Origin: Desulfovibrio sp.
GTDB taxonomy: Bacteria; Desulfobacterota; Desulfovibrionia; Desulfovibrionales; Desulfovibrionaceae
Direction: 5' to 3'
Length of the DNA stretch: 44,789 nt
Assembly: GCA_024692205.1 (NCBI GenBank)
Contig: JAILMX010000152.1
Location: 1-44,789, forward strand
Positions 41,701 to 44,789 of this stretch are shown piece by piece; positions within the stretch are counted from its first letter, which is position 1; every line of letters begins with the position of its first letter. The translations under genes and the position numbers were made by a program. The notes under the pieces were generated by a model, which saw only the letters and a list, made by a program, of their open reading frames with translations, made no database searches and was not told the origin of the DNA.

Positions 41701-44411
41701 GCCTTGCTCGACTGCGGTATGTATTCCAGATTGTTCGCACCATCCATCGGTTTGTACCCTAGCAGGACGCTGCGCGGAGAGAAGAAGGCGGTCAGGTTGC
41801 GCGTGACGGCCCGGCCCCCAGATTTCTCAAAGCCTTCGATGTACAGAGTGCCGAGGTTCGTACCCGCACGGAGTTTCTCGACCGGCAGGGATATGATGGC
41901 TTCGCCCTTCTCATCGGTGACAGCGTCGGGAATGGGTATTTCCTGAACATCGCCGTTCACGGGGCTTGCATCGACGAAGGCCACATCCGTGTGGCGCGAG
42001 GGGAAGGAAAGCTGCGTCGGAACAGCACGGAAAGCTACGTGCACGCGATGGCCGATGGCCGGCTCTCCATAGAGATTGTCAAGACGGACCTTGAGAGAGA
42101 CCTTGTCACCGGGGGCCGTGCGTATCCAACCGTCCGTAACTTCCGAGAGCTCAGCCTTGAGCGCGAGGGTATCCGGCTGGAATTCTTCGACCCTTGCTGT
42201 TGCACTCCCCACGACGTTACCGCCGTCATTCTCCTCCTTAAGTCTGATGTCGAGCCTGTAGGTGCCTGTCGCGCAGTCCTCATCCGATTTCCAATCAAGG
42301 GACACGAGCCCGTCCTTGCCGACGGAAAGCTTCCGCTTCATCACGACGTTGCCGGCAGGGCCGTACATGACAGCCTCAAGGGGCACGTCGTTCACAATGG
42401 GCTGCCAGTCCAACCGGCGGAGCACACAGGCAAAATGCAACGTCTCGCCAGGCATGTAGAGCCCGCGCTGGGAAAAGACGGAGGCTGTCAGACCTTCAGA
42501 GGTACCGTGGCGGCCGGAGACGGTAAAATCTCCATAGTCGACCTGTCGCGATGCTTCGGAAAGCGAAAGCCACGCCATATCGTCTCCTGAGACGGCAACG
42601 ACGGCTTCCGGATGCTTCTCACGCTTAAGGCCGTGAACCGCCGGCAGGTCTACCCTGCCCCCGTTAGCCGTGTGCCCCGAGATCACCGGCAGGCCGTTCG
42701 CACCGATCAGGCGAACCTCCACGCCGTCGGCGGGTTTCCCCGTCGACAGATGGCGAACAAAGGCCGTGCGCGCGCCATCAACCGAGGTCTTGAGCATAAG
42801 GCCGAGGTCAGTGACGAGTATGAGGCGCGAAACTTGGCAGAGTTGCTCCTTGCCGTTATACCCTGTGAGCGTCAAGTTCATCAGTCCATGGAAAGGCCCC
42901 TTACCGCCGTTAGCGGCGGCGAGGTCAAGGGCCGTGTACGCGGCTTTCCCCGGGGCGCCCTGAACGACATCTATTGAGCCTTCCTCCGCCACACCCATGG
43001 TGCTGAAATCGCATTCCTCATCGCTTGTGAAACCGGATTTCTGCGCCAGCAAGGCGAGGAAGGGGTCGCGTATGCGCTCAATGCGCCACTTGATGGTTTT
43101 CAGGCCGATGCTGTGTATGTCAATCTTCTGCTCATTGCCGAGCGGTAAAATGTTGCCGGGCTGCAGGAAATTGATCTCAGGCGCGAGAGAGGGCACCTTG
43201 AGGATGAAGCGGCGCACTTTACCGAGCGAATAGCCCGCCGTCGCGCGAAGGCCGTTGCGCATCGCCACCATGAGCCCCCTGCCAGCCTCGACGGGAACGC
43301 TCAGACGGATTTCCGTCGCTGCCTCGTCGGCAGGTTGCAAAAGCCGGGCTTGAATTTTCTGTCCGCGCGCTATGTCGGAAGCGCCGATCGCCGGCATCGA
43401 GGGCCAATCGCAATCGACGCGATCATTCTTATCGCGCTTCGCCGGGAGCAAGACGATATCCAGAAACTTGAGCACATCGCCGGGAAGGGTCTGCATGCTC
43501 GTCTTTACGACAAGCTGGTATTCGCGTGCGAGTTCGTTTGTGTAGGCGGGGCTAATGGATATGTCCTTGACGTCCATTATGCGGTCCTTGCCTGTAATCG
43601 CCATCCTGAAATCGGTTTTCGGGCTTGCCCCTCTGCCTCCGCCTGAGGCATCGATCACGCGCTTGCCGTCGGCGAAATGCCAAGCCGGCATCCCTTTGAG
43701 GGAGAGTATCGCTGCGGAAGACCGTTCAGGCAGGGCCTGAATCGGAACATTGAATACAACCTCGTCCCCCCCCTCATTCCAGACGAAAGCCGCCTCGCCA
43801 AAGGCAAGGCCGCTCCGGGGATCAGCTGCCGCCACACGCAGCGCTGATTCAACCGAGCGCTTTCCGGACGGCCAGATGAACTGCAAGGGTACTGAGAGGA
43901 TGTGCCTGCCCTTGTTAGAGGGATCTATCCAAAGGGTTTCCTGGCCCTTCACCCGCACGGCCTGCGGCTGGGTCCGATAGACGAAATTTTTTGTGGAGAG
44001 GGAGAATCGGGGAGGAAGAGGAAGCTTATCCAACGAGATCGTGTATGCGGTGTCTGGATCCAAATGCCCTTTGGGCTCGAAGTGTAGTTGGGTGCCGCCG
44101 CTCCATCGCCAGACACCCTCAACCGCGGGGGTCATGGTCACGCCTTTCGCAACCTGTCCGATCTTGCCCGGTGCGGGTGCCGCGCACTCACGCGACCAGT
44201 TCGCACCGTATGCTTTTTTGCAGCGCTCAGCATCCACGGCGAGGGTGATGTTCAGTCCATCCCGCCAAGTAATTTGCGAGGCGTCGCTCGTCAGAACACG
44301 CCGGTATGCGGGGCCGGCGAAGGCAACCCCACATGCCGTGCCGACAAGCAAACAACAGAAGAAAATCGCAATGCAAAGGAAGCTAGATGCGGAAATCCGG
44401 TGGATTCTCAT
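38721..44411 (-). CDS. Bacterial alpha-2-macroglobulin with thioester motif (YfhM-like)
   Basis: 1896 residues, periplasmic protease trap. The N-terminal signal is MRIHRISASSFLCIAIFFCC followed by LLVGTACGVAFAGP. A lipobox is not canonical (GTAC), so whether it is lipid-anchored is open. After several MG-type beta domains comes the bait region, then SGAVRIMAVGS (alpha-2-macroglobulin core) and the thioester loop YPYGCTEQ, with Cys1446 and the Gln three residues on, so the thioester can form. The terpenoid-cyclase-like thioester domain follows (TLWPGSGEGSLFLTAYASDL), then the C-terminal receptor-binding-like domain. It traps attacking proteases covalently when the bait is cut. GGGGAC precedes the ATG. 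pbpC follows directly. Confidence 0.96.
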   Translation of the reverse strand: MRIHRISASSFLCIAIFFCCLLVGTACGVAFAGPAYRRVLTSDASQITWRDGLNITLAVDAERCKKAYGANWSRECAAPAPGKIGQVAKGVTMTPAVEGVWRWSGGTQLHFEPKGHLDPDTAYTISLDKLPLPPRFSLSTKNFVYRTQPQAVRVKGQETLWIDPSNKGRHILSVPLQFIWPSGKRSVESALRVAAADPRSGLAFGEAAFVWNEGGDEVVFNVPIQALPERSSAAILSLKGMPAWHFADGKRVIDASGGGRGASPKTDFRMAITGKDRIMDVKDISISPAYTNELAREYQLVVKTSMQTLPGDVLKFLDIVLLPAKRDKNDRVDCDWPSMPAIGASDIARGQKIQARLLQPADEAATEIRLSVPVEAGRGLMVAMRNGLRATAGYSLGKVRRFILKVPSLAPEINFLQPGNILPLGNEQKIDIHSIGLKTIKWRIERIRDPFLALLAQKSGFTSDEECDFSTMGVAEEGSIDVVQGAPGKAAYTALDLAAANGGKGPFHGLMNLTLTGYNGKEQLCQVSRLILVTDLGLMLKTSVDGARTAFVRHLSTGKPADGVEVRLIGANGLPVISGHTANGGRVDLPAVHGLKREKHPEAVVAVSGDDMAWLSLSEASRQVDYGDFTVSGRHGTSEGLTASVFSQRGLYMPGETLHFACVLRRLDWQPIVNDVPLEAVMYGPAGNVVMKRKLSVGKDGLVSLDWKSDEDCATGTYRLDIRLKEENDGGNVVGSATARVEEFQPDTLALKAELSEVTDGWIRTAPGDKVSLKVRLDNLYGEPAIGHRVHVAFRAVPTQLSFPSRHTDVAFVDASPVNGDVQEIPIPDAVTDEKGEAIISLPVEKLRAGTNLGTLYIEGFEKSGGRAVTRNLTAFFSPRSVLLGYKPMDGANNLEYIPQSSKAGVRLFLFDEKLKPVTEKEIALVLSARRYVTNLVSDAAGNYRYDATPVDTEIASHKLRAAADGVVWQMPTDTAGDYLLTVRDASGNTLASIPYGVAGNRLADPSEKAVLANGALRLKLERTSYEAGDTIRFRMSAPFDGTGLVTIERENVAAHAWFSAKAGESVQEIRIPDDFEGRGYLNVSFVRSVDSQVVYMNPHVFAVAPFTAGISRRDMGLSVKAPEIVSPGKTLTVHVASKLPGRVQIFAVDEGVLALTNFATPDPLKDLLTDRALDVATRQAFDLLMPEHERLRGRIPGFGGGMGNVGGRFLNPFRRKSEPPFAFWSEIVDVSKDGRDIEIAVPEYFSGAVRIMAVGSAAPDGAPSACGSARASSRVRGMLILKPQLPLAVAPGDTFEGAVVVANTVAGSGKNAKVSVHLECPEGLTLESGKKDWDITIDENAEKALSFRMRVGDTLGALSVKFSAKLNGAPVIRTQEVSVRPATQIRRTEKAMPLATASRQGEDYVFASDRNVYPYAAQSRLSLSAAPVLALRSILDKLDEYPYGCTEQSISRAMPYVVLWDSPELRDLVMKNDRRGIADQRKRGEAAVSRAITAIRASFDEYNGVTLWPGSGEGSLFLTAYASDLLVTMREHGMQTPEGLTENLLGCLQRMVARTPESVEDGRIKMYGAWILQRDGRIMTNELNAIENYFKENTRNWENDVLTALLADSLATLRLSKRAEARLSSSAVQVTKDPFFSTTMARALYTLIVQKTFPDKSDRMPLNELLEAAFNTDVTTVDMAMASRALAAVASAKSPEPAGIVISCGEYAPGFGASAGQAVESGGLLSLDAPGCRRYLVREKGSAAAELYAHLSEEGYDMAAPKAESNGMEISRTYRNDAGESVKSMALGDVVTARVCARSTGGDLDNAVLVDLVPGGLEPVLEKDTPSSSDTGLVRQERREDRAIFFVSLTPAERCFSYRLRAATRGRFTAPAPHGEAMYDPARNAVGASGMLEIR

Positions 44412-44485
44412 GTAAGTCCCCTTTCGAAGAGTTAGTTCTCCAAGGTTGTCAGCACGACATGATAACGAATTACGGAATTTTGATT

Positions 44486-44514
44486 AGCGTACCTGTTCAC
44501 AAACTCCGTGTCAA
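44486..44514 (-). promoter_or_regulatory. Possible promoter of the alpha-2-macroglobulin/pbpC operon
   Basis: On the minus strand TTGACA, 17 nt, TACGCT, about 75 nt before the ATG at 44411. The -35 is perfect and the -10 poor. Confidence 0.4.
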
Positions 44515-44543
44515 TCCGGTGAGATGAGAACTGCCACCCCCAA

Positions 44544-44586
44544 AAATGCACTGGGGACCCCCCAATGGGGTCCCCGGCGGGCATTT
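44544..44586 (-). terminator. Rho-independent terminator of ftsZ
   Basis: GGGGACCCC and GGGGTCCCC form a perfect 9-bp stem around a 5-nt loop (44553-44575). An outer pairing AAATGC/GCATTT extends it, and on the minus strand a run GCATTTTTG closes it. It isolates ftsZ from the alpha-2-macroglobulin operon. Confidence 0.88.
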
Positions 44587-44630
44587 CAGGGCCGAAGAGG
44601 CAAGCCCTGAAAATATGGAAACGAGATGAA

Positions 44631-44789
44631 TCAGTCAGCCTGCATGCGAATGAAGGTAGGAATCTCCATCTCATCATTGTCGAAGGTGAAATCATTGGCA
44701 CCAGGGGTGTGCGGATGCTGGCGGCCAGCCCCGCTCAGGGGATATGCCTTTCTCGAATGGCGCTGATAGGCCGGCACATCCTCATTTCC
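44631..44789 (-). CDS. ftsZ: Cell division protein FtsZ, C-terminal end only
   Basis: The last 52 codons of a frame entering from the right edge. It ends in a variable linker rich in Pro, His and Gly (SGAGRQHPHTPGAND) and the conserved C-terminal peptide DEMEIPTFIRMQAD, the FtsZ tail that binds FtsA, ZipA and other partners (consensus about D-x-x-IPxFLR). The GTPase domain lies outside the window. The stop is TGA at 44631-44633, followed by a strong terminator. Confidence 0.9.
   Translation of the reverse strand, partial: GNEDVPAYQRHSRKAYPLSGAGRQHPHTPGANDFTFDNDEMEIPTFIRMQAD

Overview
The window looks like a chromosomal segment of a Desulfovibrionaceae-type delta-proteobacterium (Desulfovibrio, Bilophila or Mailhella-like). 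Reasons: GC-rich coding DNA; a CbiK-type sirohydrochlorin chelatase; an RluA-CoaE fusion; a DHH-CBS-CCA nucleotidyltransferase fusion; and a HesB/IscA-like gene with an in-frame UGA at the position of a conserved cysteine, the pattern of the known HesB-like selenoproteins of sulfate reducers. I cannot fix the species. I saw no tRNA, rRNA, CRISPR array, insertion sequence or prophage.

Layout. (1) 1-6262, minus: a type I secretion operon of Lap/RTX-adhesin type, in the order TolC-like outer membrane protein, ABC exporter with a degenerate C39-like domain, HlyD-like adaptor, and the start of a membrane-anchored sensor-like protein cut by the window edge. No adhesin substrate is in the window. 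(2) 6336-10618: a glycosyltransferase diverging from an ABC exporter, then a bidirectional terminator and a periplasmic protein made of three related repeats. (3) 10863-13777, plus: an SH3/NlpC-P60 lipoprotein overlapping the pseudouridine synthase/dephospho-CoA kinase fusion. (4) 13791-18544, minus: dapB, ligA, a thioredoxin-fold lipoprotein without CxxC, and cbiK. (5) 18690-21477: an RmlD-like reductase coupled to a DUF3179 protein, facing an HD-domain protein. (6) 21612-25023: the candidate selenoprotein, diverging from pyrR and a bile acid:sodium symporter-family gene; then mtaD. (7) 25024-30189: the only gene-poor stretch (about 0.4 kb), a GAF protein with an orphan H-box, the DHH-CBS-CCA fusion and xerD. 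(8) 30279-36403: folK, a PP0621-like small membrane protein, an M23 peptidase, lysA, a MATE transporter that probably uses a CTG start, and a DUF2156 protein. (9) 36400-44411, minus: an alpha-2-macroglobulin with a CTEQ thioester followed by pbpC, the classic pair. (10) 44631 to the end: the 3' end of ftsZ with a strong terminator.

Taken together, much of the window concerns the envelope (secretion, peptidoglycan hydrolysis and repair, DAP/lysine supply, protease trapping, division), mixed with housekeeping genes for DNA ligation, chromosome dimer resolution, tRNA maturation, folate, CoA and tetrapyrrole metabolism. The most notable items are the selenoprotein gene, a 13-nt motif that can hide the Shine-Dalgarno of two separate envelope genes, the CTG start of the MATE gene, the Glu-to-Asn change in CbiK, and a sharply AT-rich patch inside the nucleotidyltransferase C-terminus. 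I did not find a clearly new multi-gene system.
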